Source: Metabacillus malikii
Lineage (GTDB): Bacteria > Bacillota > Bacilli > Bacillales > Bacillaceae
Length of the DNA: 64,000 bases
Reading direction: 5' to 3'
NCBI RefSeq assembly: GCF_030813355.1
Contig: NZ_JAUSUD010000007.1
Location: 1-64,000 of the forward strand
Positions 10,857 to 20,149 of this stretch are shown piece after piece; the stretch's first letter is position 1; each line of letters begins with the position of its first letter. The notes under the pieces were generated by a model. That model was given only the letters and a program-made list of their open reading frames with translations. It was not told the origin of the DNA and searched no databases. The translations under genes and the position numbers were made by a program.

Positions 10857-10977
10857 ATAAATAGGTTTTATAGCAAACAATTACACGTTTAATGATAATG
10901 TAACAGGGTATATCTAACTATATACCAATAGCAACAAGAGATTGTTCCATACACCTATAGATAAGGGGAGACTGACA

Positions 10978-11553
10978 TTGAATTGGTATGAAAAGTTAAA
11001 TCAATACTTTCCGATTGAAGAAATGAAATCTAAAAAGCATATGGAATTATTACTGAAAGAACGTGCCGATATTTATATTAAGGATGAAGGGAAAAATCAC
11101 GTCCTTATGTATGTAGAGCTCGATGATTTTATTTTTATTGATTATTTATTCGTTTCAAAGGATGCTCGGGGTGAGGGGTTAGGTCATAAACTTATTACCA
11201 AATTAAAAAAGAAAAACAAGCCTATTATACTAGAGGTAGAACCTGTTAATTATGACGATACAGACACTGAAAAACGACTAAAGTTTTATAAAAGAGAAGG
11301 CTTTCATCATGCAGAAACGATTGGTTACGAGCGCAGGTCAATTGCGACAAATGAAGTGAATAAAATGGAAATTTTATATTGGTCACCGAATGAGGAATCA
11401 GAGGAAGATATTTATAAAGCGATGATTAAAACGTATAACCTAATCCATACGTACAAAGATAAAGAAATATATGGTGAATCCTATGAGTCAGCACGTGAAG
11501 CAATTACCTTAGATGAAACAAAAAGGGATTCCAATATTTTAGATAATCTATAA
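10978..11553 (+). CDS. yjbC: YjbC, GNAT-family acetyltransferase
   Basis: A 191-aa protein of the GNAT fold. The acetyl-CoA-binding region is visible as VSKDARGEGLGHKLI (motif A, R/QxxGxG/A type), followed by FYKREGF (motif B). The start is TTG 10978, giving MNWYEKLNQYFPIEEMKSK, which fits the family N-terminus, and GGGGAG lies about 8 bp upstream. The substrate is unknown. In B. subtilis yjbC and spx form an operon and both respond to cell stress. Here 750 bp containing a MITE-like repeat separate them, so co-transcription is less certain. Confidence 0.88.
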   Translation: MNWYEKLNQYFPIEEMKSKKHMELLLKERADIYIKDEGKNHVLMYVELDDFIFIDYLFVSKDARGEGLGHKLITKLKKKNKPIILEVEPVNYDDTDTEKRLKFYKREGFHHAETIGYERRSIATNEVNKMEILYWSPNEESEEDIYKAMIKTYNLIHTYKDKEIYGESYESAREAITLDETKRDSNILDNL

Positions 11554-11685
11554 AAAAGTTAGTTTGGTTGTAAAATGCAGGGTACATGCTTTAATTCTTA
11601 TTCACAGTGGGCAAGGGTAACTAGACAGAAGAGTTTATCATGCCCACTTAATGGGGATAGGACTTTAACTTCTGTGTTAACTAAA

Positions 11686-11873
11686 GGCTACTTTTCTAAA
11701 AGATTGTTGTTTTTTGCATTGACTTATCGTAGGGAGATGACCTGAAGTTTGCTTGTTCGTGCCGCTAGGAGCTATGAGGCTCACCACCCACCCCGCAGAA
11801 AGCGAGTACTGTAAGAGGAAACCAACCCATATCGACAACTAAGTAAAAAGCAACAATGTTTGCGAAAACAGCC
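11686..11873 (-). mobile_element. MITE-like repeat, copy D (reverse orientation), between yjbC and spx
   Basis: Starts GGCTACTTTTCTAAAAGATTG and ends AATGTTTGCGAAAACAGCC, the reverse complement of the family ends. The interior carries the CCACCCCGCAGAAAGCGAG core. The flanks are AT-rich (TTAACTAAA and TTACTTA) but not an exact duplication, so the copy is older or altered. About 430 bp remain between it and spx. Confidence 0.75.
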
Positions 11874-12303
11874 TTACTTAAAAAGACGATGTCAGTTTGA
11901 CAAAATTGTTGGAATTTCTACAGTAATGTCAAATCTTGTTTAGAAAGGTTATTTTTTAATCTTTGTCGAATTTTTAAATTTGTCTGTATAGTTAAATGAT
12001 ACACAAACAACACTTTAAAGTATGCCAAAAAACAAGAAGTTTAGAAGAAAACACTAGTTAATGAAGTAAATAATAGATAAAATTTTCTCAATTACAAAAC
12101 GCTCGTTGAGAAAAAAAGGTCGAATTGTAGTATGATTACATAAGGATTGTTAATGTTTGTAATCGGATTGTCACACTTTTAATCTTAATTTTTATATGCA
12201 TACTTACTTTTTTATAGTATAATAAAAACAGTGATTCTTAATTTAAAGTAATTTCAATCAACATATTGTTAATCCATTCCAAAAATAGAGGAGTGAAAGT
12301 GAA

Positions 12304-12699
12304 TTGGTCACATTATATACATCGCCAAGTTGTACTTCATGTAGAAAAGCGAAAGCATGGTTAGAAGAACATTCTATTGAATACGTAGAGAGAAATATAT
12401 TATCTGAACCTTTATCCATTCAAGAGATTAAAGAAATTTTAAGAATGACAGAGGATGGAACAGATGAAATTATTTCAACTCGTTCAAAAATCTTTCAAAA
12501 GTTAAACATAAATTTAGAAAATATGCCACTTCAAGACTTATATAAATTAATACAAGATAATCCGGGACTGTTACGTCGTCCTATTATCATTGATGAGAAG
12601 AGACTACAAGTTGGATATAATGAAGATGAAATACGCCGTTTCTTACCTCGTCGTGTTCGTACTTATCAATTAAAAGAGGCACAACGTTTAGTTAATTAG
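12304..12699 (+). CDS. spx: Transcriptional regulator Spx
   Basis: A 131-aa ArsC-family global regulator that binds the RNA polymerase alpha C-terminal domain and activates thiol-stress genes. The redox switch CxxC is SCTSCRK (Cys10 and Cys13). The conserved [26 protein letters not shown] region and the C-terminal QRLVN tail, equivalent to the ClpXP-recognised end, are intact. The start is TTG 12304 with GAGGAGTG upstream. Spx levels are set by ClpXP with adaptor YjbH, whose gene is at 21420. A TATAAT near 12218 is a candidate -10 element. The gene is followed by a strong terminator. Confidence 0.97.
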   Translation: MVTLYTSPSCTSCRKAKAWLEEHSIEYVERNILSEPLSIQEIKEILRMTEDGTDEIISTRSKIFQKLNINLENMPLQDLYKLIQDNPGLLRRPIIIDEKRLQVGYNEDEIRRFLPRRVRTYQLKEAQRLVN

Positions 12700-12743
12700 C
12701 TTATATCCGAATAATGAAATATGAATATAATATAAAAAGAAAA

Positions 12744-12781
12744 GACTCCTCAAATATATTGAGGGGTCATATCTTTTTTTT
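12744..12781 (+). terminator. Terminator of spx
   Basis: Stem GACTCCTCAA (12744-12753) with TTGAGGGGTC (12759-12768), then ATATC and an eight-T run. It may also serve the convergent yjbE gene. Confidence 0.9.
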
Positions 12782-12815
12782 GAAAAGTCACCTTTTTGCT
12801 TGTTGTTCTTAACCT

Positions 12816-13490
12816 TTATGATTTTGAATTAGGTTGTAATACGTGTTGATAGATGAGGCCAGCTAATAATATAAACGATGTTGTTAAAAGTGGTAAGCTT
12901 TGTGCCATGACAGGATATTCCTGATAAATAGCCTGTAGTCTTGGTTCATTGATAATCATTTTCCCTGATGTAAAAGCTAATAAACCACCGCCAACATAAA
13001 TGAGAAGCGGATATTTTGTTAATAATTTTAAAATTAACTTACTGCCCCAAATTATGATAGGAATCGAAATAAATAATCCGATTACGATTAATATCATCTG
13101 CCCCTGTGCTGCTCCCGCAATTGCAATGACATTGTCAAAACCCATTAGTAAGTCTGCAATTATAATTGTTTTTATTGCTTTCCATAATGAATTATGACTT
13201 TCAATTTGATTTGAATCTTCTTCTTTGCCAACAATTAAGTGAAATGCAATATATAAAAGGAAAACCCCACCAATTAACTGTAAAAAGGGTATTCTCAATA
13301 GATAAACGGCGATTAGTGTAATGGCAATTCGTGTTAAAATAGCTAAGCATGTACCAATAATGATTGCTTTATTGCGCTGTTTATCCGGCAATTTTCTACT
13401 GGCCATAGCGATGACAACTGCATTATCAGCTCCAAGTACTAAATCAATACCGATGATTACTAATAGTGATAGGAAAAAATCATGTTCCAT
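12816..13490 (-). CDS. yjbE: YjbE, TerC-family membrane protein (putative metal exporter)
   Basis: A 224-aa integral membrane protein with about seven hydrophobic segments. The two TerC signatures are visible: GADNAVVIAMASRKLP near residues 20-35 and GFDNVIAIAGAA near 115-126, each carrying the conserved Asp-Asn. Other B. subtilis TerC proteins (YkoY, YceF) are implicated in Mn2+ export and exoenzyme metalation; a similar role is inference. No yybP-ykoY riboswitch is visible upstream. It is convergent with spx, and position and strand match B. subtilis. Confidence 0.9.
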   Translation of the reverse strand: MEHDFFLSLLVIIGIDLVLGADNAVVIAMASRKLPDKQRNKAIIIGTCLAILTRIAITLIAVYLLRIPFLQLIGGVFLLYIAFHLIVGKEEDSNQIESHNSLWKAIKTIIIADLLMGFDNVIAIAGAAQGQMILIVIGLFISIPIIIWGSKLILKLLTKYPLLIYVGGGLLAFTSGKMIINEPRLQAIYQEYPVMAQSLPLLTTSFILLAGLIYQHVLQPNSKS

Positions 13491-14009
13491 TTATAAAATA
13501 CCCTCTTTCAGCTTAGTTAAAAGACCTTAAAAATTCAGGTTTTCTATTATGTTATATTGGGGTTAATAGGAATTAAATGTGAGACACCACGGGTACTCAA
13601 TGATTACTATCCATTATGAGAATTTCTGAAAACTACCTCATAAGAATTTTGGTTTTTATAAGGTAAATGGATAAGTTTTCTTATGCTCGTACAATTATAT
13701 GAAGGTAATCATAAATTATGATAGTGTGAACATATAGGTAAAATAACTGTTTTTACGAAATGAGGACTTTTTTATTTCATTTAAGAACGTTTTATCATAA
13801 AATAGGAGTACAAGATTATCTACTTGTATAAACTCCGATAAAGGTGTAGAAGAGCATCTTCAGCGTAGAGAGAAGGTTACCTACTAACACTTTTTCTTTA
13901 TTCAATGGTTAAATTTAAATAAATTTGGGTAAAGTGTAGGAATGTACAACTACCTCACTTGGAGGGGGTTGTCCCTTCAACATCTTATATAGAAGGGAAG
14001 GTTTAAGTG
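13491..14009. other. Intergenic region yjbE-mecA, no gene seen
   Basis: 519 bp of AT-rich sequence between the divergently transcribed yjbE and mecA. The yjbE ribosome-binding site (GAGGG) is at 13501-13505 and that of mecA (GAAGGGAAGG) at 13993-14001. Several AT-rich hexamers could be promoter elements, but none gives a convincing pair. No RNA motif was recognised. Confidence 0.5.
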
Positions 14010-14678
14010 ATGGAAATCGAAAGAATCAACGAAAATACTGTAAAGTTTTACATTTCGTATTTAGATATAGAAGAACGTGGCTTTGATAGGGATGAAATTT
14101 GGTATAACAGGGATAGAAGTGAAGAGTTGTTTTGGGAAATGATGGATGAAGTTCATGAGGAAGAAGAATTCATGATCGAAGGTCCACTTTGGATACAAGT
14201 TCAAGCTTTAGATAAAGGCTTAGAAGTTATCGTAACGAAGGCACAAGTATCAAAAGATGGACAAAAACTTGAACTTCCAATCGCAGATGATAAATTAAAA
14301 GAACTTCCAATAGATGAGAGTGTTGAATCTTTACTTGGTGGCTTCTCAAAATCAGATGATGCACACGAGGAACTAGTCGAAGAGGTTGAACAAGAGCTAC
14401 AATTCGTATTTAAATTCAATGATTTAGAAAACATTATTTCACTTTCAAAATACTCATTTTTAACGGGAATGACAAATCATCTCTATTCACTAGAGCAAAC
14501 ATACTATTTATTTATCGAATTCAGTGAAGAAATAACAGATGAGCAAATTGAAAATTCACTAAGTATTATATTAGAATATGGACAAGAATCTCGTGTTACG
14601 ATACATCGTCTAGAGGAATATGGCACATTAATTGCGAAAGACCATGCCTTAAAAGTCATAAATAAGCATTTTGACTAA
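14010..14678 (+). CDS. mecA: ClpC adaptor protein MecA
   Basis: A 222-aa adaptor that recruits substrates such as ComK to the ClpCP protease and activates ClpC. The N-terminal substrate-binding domain matches MecA strongly (MEIERINENTVKFYISY, GFDREEIWYNR-like, GPLWIQVQALDKGLEVIVTKAQ). An acidic linker occupies about residues 90-125 and the C-terminal ClpC-binding domain ends SVTIHRLEEYG-like. The ATG at 14010 is preferred to the GTG at 14007. It lies between spx and coiA, as in B. subtilis, and has its own terminators. Confidence 0.96.
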   Translation: MEIERINENTVKFYISYLDIEERGFDRDEIWYNRDRSEELFWEMMDEVHEEEEFMIEGPLWIQVQALDKGLEVIVTKAQVSKDGQKLELPIADDKLKELPIDESVESLLGGFSKSDDAHEELVEEVEQELQFVFKFNDLENIISLSKYSFLTGMTNHLYSLEQTYYLFIEFSEEITDEQIENSLSIILEYGQESRVTIHRLEEYGTLIAKDHALKVINKHFD

Positions 14679-14708
14679 ATAAATTGAATAAATAGCTTTG
14701 CAAATGAT

Positions 14709-14735
14709 ACCCGGTTCATTCGATCTCGGGTTTTT
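14709..14735 (+). terminator. Terminator of mecA
   Basis: ACCCG (14709-14713) pairs with CGGGT (14727-14731), followed by TTTTATTTT. The stem is short. Confidence 0.6.
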
Positions 14736-14856
14736 ATTTTGGTTCATTTTTGGTTGTGTTTTACTTTGTTTGCTTAGACATTCCCTTTTAAAGATATCGT
14801 TGTCGCTGTATAGGTCTACATGCGCTATAGTAGTTACATATCATAATAAGAAGCTG

Positions 14857-14897
14857 AGTAGGCTAGACTTTTTGAGTTATCGCCTACTTTATTTTTA
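14857..14897 (+). terminator. Second hairpin terminator between mecA and cls
   Basis: Perfect 7-bp stem AGTAGGC (14857-14863) with GCCTACT (14882-14888), then TTATTTTTAA. The remaining sequence up to cls (14900-15146) shows no gene; CAAAAAAGTTTGCGAAAACA near 14930 resembles a fragment of the MITE end. Confidence 0.65.
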
Positions 14898-15146
14898 ATA
14901 TTAAAACGATACACCGAAACTTAACAACAAAAAAGTTTGCGAAAACAAATCACAGTTGGATTAAATTAATGAAATAGAAATATAATAGGTAACAATATCA
15001 TGTTTGACTCTTTATGGGGAAAATTAAATCGACTACTTTGCAAAGAATCGACAACAAAGTGGCTTTAAAGTACATCCAAACGAAACGACTAATCCGTTTT
15101 CGTTTCATCTTTACAAGAAATCGAATAGAAAAAGCAGGGTGAAACG

Positions 15147-16658
15147 ATGAAAAACACTTTTCGGCTTTTGTTATTTATAGGTCTGCTCGCAGCAATGATT
15201 CTTCTTACGAAAAGTCTTTGGGGAGACTTTGTCGTAGGGACAGTTAGTATCATCTTTACATTATCAATTATTTTTATTTGCATTGTAATTTTTTTAGAAA
15301 ACCGTCATCCATCACATACGATAACATGGCTCGTTGTTCTCGGTGGCTTTCCGTTAATAGGGTTCTTTTTCTATATTTTGTTTGGGAGAAATGTGAAAAA
15401 GCGACGCTTATTTGCAAAAAAAGCTCTAACAGATGAGCGAGTTTTTTTAGAGATTGAAGGAAACCATTCTTCCTATCAAGATAAAATGGCTCATATGGGA
15501 GAACATCAACAACTCCTCTTTAAGCTTGCCCATCGATTGGGCCATAGCCCAGTATCCTTTGGGACAAGGACAAAGGCGTTAACAAATGGGGCTGAAACAT
15601 TTGATCATATTTTTAATGAAATAAAAAAAGCAAAGCATCATATCCATCTTGAATATTATATCGTTAGGCATGATCAAATTGGACAACAACTAAAGGAGCA
15701 CTTAATTGAAAAGGCCAAAGAGGGTGTAGAAATCCGTTTCTTATATGATGCGGTCGGTTGCTGGAAGCTTTCTAATAGTTTTTTTAAAGAGATGAGGGCC
15801 GCGGGCATTGAAACAGTTCCTTTCCTACCTGTTCGATTCCCATTATTAAATAATAAAATCAATTTCCGTAACCATCGAAAAATCATTGTAATAGATGGTG
15901 TTACTGGTTTTGTTGGTGGATTAAACATTGGTGATGAGTATTTAGGTAAAAATAGTCAGTTTGGATTTTGGCGTGATACACATTTGCTCATCAAAGGGGA
16001 AGCAGTACGTACTTTACAGATGATTTTCTTGCAGGATTGGTATTATATGACGAACGAGAAGCTTCTTTCAGAAACGTACTTGGCTTCTCCTAAAGAAAAA
16101 CCTGAAGAAACGGGTGGAGTTCAATTAATTGCAGGTGGCCCGGATAATAAATGGGATGTCATTAAAAATTTATTCTTTTCAATGATTATCTCTGCGAAAC
16201 AATCGATTTGGATAGCGTCTCCATATTTTATTCCTGATGAAGATATATTAACTGCTCTAAAGGTTGCTGCGTTAAGTGGTCTAGATGTGAGGCTGATTAT
16301 GCCAAAGCATCCTGATAAAAAAATCGTCTATTATGCATCACGTTCCTACTTCCCGGAATTACTTGACGCTGGAGTAAAGGTGTATGAATATGAAAAGGGA
16401 TTTTTACATTGCAAGATTATCATTGTAGATAATGAGCTTGCATCAATTGGTACAGCAAATATGGATATGCGAAGCTTCCATTTAAATTTTGAAGTAAATG
16501 CTTTTCTTTATCGAACTGGAAGTACACAGACACTTGTTAATGAATACTTACATGATATTAATCAATCGAAGCAAATTATGAAAATTGATTTTTCGAAGAG
16601 ACCATTTTATAAAAAGCTATTTGAATCAACTGCAAGATTGCTATCCCCTTTATTATAA
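15147..16658 (+). CDS. cls: Cardiolipin synthase (phospholipase D family)
   Basis: A 503-aa membrane enzyme that condenses two phosphatidylglycerols into cardiolipin. Two N-terminal transmembrane segments (about residues 5-20 and 30-50) are followed by the PLDNc-type linker (HPSHTITWLVVLGGFPLIG). Two HKD motifs are present: NHRKIIVIDG with GFVGGLNIGDEY, and LHCKIIIVDNELASIGTANMD. Length and architecture are those of ClsA. The ATG at 15147 follows CAGGGTG. The gene appears to be a single unit, with a terminator overlapping its own stop. It is not at this place in B. subtilis 168, so it is a local difference. Confidence 0.95.
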   Translation: MKNTFRLLLFIGLLAAMILLTKSLWGDFVVGTVSIIFTLSIIFICIVIFLENRHPSHTITWLVVLGGFPLIGFFFYILFGRNVKKRRLFAKKALTDERVFLEIEGNHSSYQDKMAHMGEHQQLLFKLAHRLGHSPVSFGTRTKALTNGAETFDHIFNEIKKAKHHIHLEYYIVRHDQIGQQLKEHLIEKAKEGVEIRFLYDAVGCWKLSNSFFKEMRAAGIETVPFLPVRFPLLNNKINFRNHRKIIVIDGVTGFVGGLNIGDEYLGKNSQFGFWRDTHLLIKGEAVRTLQMIFLQDWYYMTNEKLLSETYLASPKEKPEETGGVQLIAGGPDNKWDVIKNLFFSMIISAKQSIWIASPYFIPDEDILTALKVAALSGLDVRLIMPKHPDKKIVYYASRSYFPELLDAGVKVYEYEKGFLHCKIIIVDNELASIGTANMDMRSFHLNFEVNAFLYRTGSTQTLVNEYLHDINQSKQIMKIDFSKRPFYKKLFESTARLLSPLL

Positions 16659-16670
16659 AGGGGATTTTTT
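16643..16670 (+). terminator. Terminator overlapping the cls stop codon
   Basis: Ten-bp stem from ATCCCCTTTA, loop containing the TAA stop (16656-16658), and TAAAGGGGAT, followed by TTTTTT. The hairpin encodes the last codons of cls (SPLL). Confidence 0.92.
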
Positions 16671-16757
16671 AATCGCTAAAACGAAATGAAAATGAAGTTT
16701 TTATCATTTGCACAAAAGATTAAGATGTAGATAATAGGTGGTAAAAGGGTGTGTGGC

Positions 16758-17954
16758 ATGTTTGTAGCTAATAATCAATCTGGTAAACCCGTGAATGTAG
16801 CAGAAAATAGACTATCAAAGGAACAGCTTCGTTATTTACGTGAAAATAACCAATTCTATTGTCCAGTATGCGGTAACGAGCTCGACTTGAAAATCGGTCA
16901 TATTGTAAAGGCTCATTTTGCCCATAAAAGGCTATCGGGCTGTACAGCTAATCATATTTCTGAAAGTGATTATCATATGAAAGGTAAAGCTGATTTGTAC
17001 AAATGGTTGTCATCTCAAAAGCACTTCAACGTAATGTTAGAGCCTTATCTCAATGAGATAAATCAACGACCTGACATATTACTTGAAAAAGTGAAACAAC
17101 GAATACCAATTGAATATCAATGTTCTTCGATTGCCCCTTCAATCTTACTTAAAAGAACGAACAGTTACACTTCAATACAAATGACTCCACTATGGATACT
17201 TGGAGGAAAAATGTTAACTAGAGTTGGAGAAGTATCTTTTTTGCTCCCATCTTTTCAATGGCATTTTATCCAAACACCAAGAAAATGGATTCCACCTCAT
17301 ATTATTTATTATTGCAGTAAACAGGAAGCATTCATTATCTTAAATGCGATAATTCCTTTCTCAACTAGGTTAATATTTTCGAACCACATGTATTATCCAA
17401 TTAAATCCATTTCATTCGAAAAGTTATTTAACATTAAAGTTGAGTTAAGGAATGTTTATTCAAAATGGTTTGAGCATGTAAAACAGTTTCGATTAAAACC
17501 ACAACCTTACCAAACAAAAGAGACACGTAGCTTCAACAGATTGCTTTATCGGGCAAAACAACGTCCATTAACATATTTACCTGCGTTAGCTTTTCTTCCT
17601 CTTCGAACAGGTTATTTAATCGAATCACCAATCTACATTTGGCAAGGCTTCATTCTCCTTTACTTAGATAATATCCCTATTAATCATACTTTTTCCTTCC
17701 GCCATGTTTGTACCTTTGTAAACCAAAAAATAAAGAATAAACAGATAAAAATACGTATCTTACACCAAATTAAGGAAGATTATAGTTTGGCTATCAGGGA
17801 GTACTTAAGTAAATTAAGCCATTTTAAATTGATTAAGCAGTTCTCGAGAAATTCATATCAAAAATTAAAAGCAGTGAATTGGAGTAATCAACTAGATGAT
17901 TTAATAAATGAAGACAAGCTTACGATGGAAACAGTTAACAAATTTTTTCGATAG
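16758..17954 (+). CDS. coiA: Competence protein CoiA
   Basis: A 398-aa CoiA-family protein needed after DNA uptake for recombination during transformation. The N-terminal zinc-finger-like domain has CPVCGNEL (near residue 34) and AHFAHKR. The nuclease-like PD-(D/E)xK core follows: HMKGKADLYKWL, PDILLE and IPIEYQCS. The ATG at 16758 is chosen because AAAAGGG lies 8 bp upstream; the GTG at 16749 is too close to it. Position between mecA and pepF matches B. subtilis. ComK control is expected but no paired AAAA-N5-TTTT boxes were confirmed. Confidence 0.9.
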   Translation: MFVANNQSGKPVNVAENRLSKEQLRYLRENNQFYCPVCGNELDLKIGHIVKAHFAHKRLSGCTANHISESDYHMKGKADLYKWLSSQKHFNVMLEPYLNEINQRPDILLEKVKQRIPIEYQCSSIAPSILLKRTNSYTSIQMTPLWILGGKMLTRVGEVSFLLPSFQWHFIQTPRKWIPPHIIYYCSKQEAFIILNAIIPFSTRLIFSNHMYYPIKSISFEKLFNIKVELRNVYSKWFEHVKQFRLKPQPYQTKETRSFNRLLYRAKQRPLTYLPALAFLPLRTGYLIESPIYIWQGFILLYLDNIPINHTFSFRHVCTFVNQKIKNKQIKIRILHQIKEDYSLAIREYLSKLSHFKLIKQFSRNSYQKLKAVNWSNQLDDLINEDKLTMETVNKFFR

Positions 17955-18015
17955 TTGCATAGCTGCCATATTTTTGTACACATTAAAAGAGAGATAATAA
18001 GGCAGAGGTGATCAT

Positions 18016-18177
18016 ATGTTTAATAAAAAGAAACGGAAACCAAATCTATTTCTTTTTACAGCATCATTAATAGGTACAGGGGCAGTATCATACTATTTGA
18101 CAAAAGATAGGCTACAAGGAGAAGATAGAGATAAATCTTCATATTCATCTGATTTTAATACCGTGCATGATTTGTAG
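18016..18177 (+). CDS. Small membrane protein, unknown function
   Basis: A 53-aa frame with a good ribosome-binding site (AGAGGTG, 5 bp before the ATG). It has a lysine-rich N-terminus (MFNKKKRKPN), one hydrophobic segment (LFLFTASLIGTGAVSYYL) and an acidic, serine-rich tail (GEDRDKSSYSSDF). The orientation suggests a single-span protein with its basic end in the cytoplasm. It lies 61 bp after coiA and 36 bp before pepF, probably in the same transcript. I do not recognise the family. Confidence 0.65.
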   Translation: MFNKKKRKPNLFLFTASLIGTGAVSYYLTKDRLQGEDRDKSSYSSDFNTVHDL

Positions 18178-18213
18178 GCAGCTGCGGAGGAAATTTTAGA
18201 TGGGAGGATGAAT

Positions 18214-20142
18214 ATGAAGAACAACAGATTGCTTTTTATCATAACAGCGATTTCACTAATAAGTGGTACTATGACAAGCTCCGCAAATGCTATATCTAAT
18301 TCTGAAGGGGGAAAAGTGATGAGTGAGCAAACAGCAGTAAAGAAGCTTCCAGCAAGAAGTGAGATTAAAAAAGAAGATACTTGGAGACTCGAGGATATAT
18401 TCGCGACGGATCAAGAATGGGAAAAGGAATTTGAAGAAATTAAAGCACAATTACCAAAATTATCTGCTTTCAAAGGAAAACTAGGCAACAGTGCAGCAGA
18501 CTTGTATCAAGCACTAAGTTTTCAAGATCAAGTGATGGAACGATTAGGAAAATTATATACATACGCACATATGAGATATGACCAAGACACAACGAATTCA
18601 ACTTATCAAGCATTAAATGACCGTGCACGTAACCTTTATACACAAGCCTCTAGCTTAAGCTCTTATATCGTACCAGAGCTCCTAACAATTGATGAGGAGA
18701 AAATAAAGCAGTTCCTCAATGAGAAAGAAGAGCTAAAGCTATATGAACATGCTCTAGATGAAATTAATCGTCAACGTCCACATGTTTTATCAGCTGAACA
18801 AGAGGAGCTTTTAGCACAAGCATCTGAGGTATTAGGTTCATCAAGCAATACGTTCGGTATGTTAAATAATGCAGACCTTACCTTTCCAACGATTAAAGAT
18901 GAAAATGGAGAAGAAGTAGAAATTACACATGGCCGCTATATACGCTTTTTAGAAAGTGAAGACCGTAGAGTGCGCGAGGACGCCTTTAAAGCGGTTTATA
19001 AGACTTATGGAGACTTTAAAAATACATTTGCTAGTACGCTTAGCGGAACGATAAAGAAGGATAACTTTAGTGCGAAAATTCGTAACTATGATTCAGCTCG
19101 TCATGCAGCATTAAGCAGTGACAATATTCCAGAATCAGTTTATGACAACTTAGTAAGTACGATTCACGATAATTTAGACCTGTTGCAACGCTACGTTAAG
19201 CTTAGAAAAGAAGTGTTAAACTTAACAGAAGTTCATATGTACGACTTATATACACCACTTGTTAAGGATGTAAAAATGGAAGTTACGTATGACGAAGCGA
19301 AGGATTATATTTTAAAAGGTTTAAAACCACTTGGTGAAGAATATCAATCGATTTTAAAAGAAGGCTTTGAGAATCGCTGGGTAGATATTCATGAAAATAA
19401 AGGGAAAAGAAGTGGTGCATATTCATCTGGTACATATGGAACAAATCCATATATCTTAATGAACTGGCAAGATAATGTAAATAACTTGTTTACATTAGCA
19501 CACGAATTCGGCCATTCAGTTCATAGCTATTATACTAGGAAGCATCAACCATACCCTTATGGCAACTATTCAATTTTCGTCGCGGAAGTAGCATCAACTT
19601 GTAACGAAGCTTTATTAAATCACTATCTATTAGAAACGATTGAAGATAAGCGTCAAAGACTGTACCTGTTAAATCATTTCTTAGAAGGATTTAGAGGTAC
19701 TGTATTCCGTCAAACAATGTTTGCAGAATTTGAGCATATTATTCACCAAAAGGCTCAAGAAGGAGAGCCGCTAACACCTGAGTTATTAACAAAAATTTAT
19801 TATGATTTGAACCGGACATATTTCGGAGATGACATTGTCATAGATGAAGAAATCGGCTTAGAATGGGCAAGAATTCCTCATTTCTATTACAATTATTATG
19901 TATATCAATATGCTACAGGGTATAGTGCAGCAACTGCATTAAGTAACCAAATCTTAGAAGAGGGCGAACCAGCTGTCGAACGTTACCTAGAATTTTTGAA
20001 AGCAGGAAGCTCAGATTATCCAATCGAAGTGCTTAAAAAAGCGGGTGTAGATATGACATCTTCAACGCCGATTGAGGAAGCATGTAAAGTATTCGAAGAG
20101 AAGTTAACTGAAATGGAACAGTTATTAGCTGAATTACAATAA
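18214..20142 (+). CDS. pepF: Oligoendopeptidase F, with signal-peptide-like N-terminus
   Basis: Zn-dependent M3-family peptidase that cleaves short peptides. The catalytic motif is HEFGHSVHSYY near residue 432, with the third ligand region EVASTCNEALL downstream. The 642-aa product from ATG 18214 (GGGAGG 6 bp upstream) begins with a signal-like stretch: MKNNR, hydrophobic LLFIITAISLISG, then SANA, a possible AxA cleavage site. A second plausible start is ATG 18319 (MSEQTAVKKLPARSE), preceded by GGGGG about 8 bp upstream. That gives a 607-aa protein of classical PepF length. Whether it is exported, cytoplasmic or both cannot be settled here. Confidence 0.92.
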   Translation: MKNNRLLFIITAISLISGTMTSSANAISNSEGGKVMSEQTAVKKLPARSEIKKEDTWRLEDIFATDQEWEKEFEEIKAQLPKLSAFKGKLGNSAADLYQALSFQDQVMERLGKLYTYAHMRYDQDTTNSTYQALNDRARNLYTQASSLSSYIVPELLTIDEEKIKQFLNEKEELKLYEHALDEINRQRPHVLSAEQEELLAQASEVLGSSSNTFGMLNNADLTFPTIKDENGEEVEITHGRYIRFLESEDRRVREDAFKAVYKTYGDFKNTFASTLSGTIKKDNFSAKIRNYDSARHAALSSDNIPESVYDNLVSTIHDNLDLLQRYVKLRKEVLNLTEVHMYDLYTPLVKDVKMEVTYDEAKDYILKGLKPLGEEYQSILKEGFENRWVDIHENKGKRSGAYSSGTYGTNPYILMNWQDNVNNLFTLAHEFGHSVHSYYTRKHQPYPYGNYSIFVAEVASTCNEALLNHYLLETIEDKRQRLYLLNHFLEGFRGTVFRQTMFAEFEHIIHQKAQEGEPLTPELLTKIYYDLNRTYFGDDIVIDEEIGLEWARIPHFYYNYYVYQYATGYSAATALSNQILEEGEPAVERYLEFLKAGSSDYPIEVLKKAGVDMTSSTPIEEACKVFEEKLTEMEQLLAELQ

Positions 20143-20149
20143 TTACAAA

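Noticed and set aside
14698-14898. 66-codon frame after mecA
   Set aside because: Begins inside the mecA terminator and spans a second hairpin; no ribosome-binding site.
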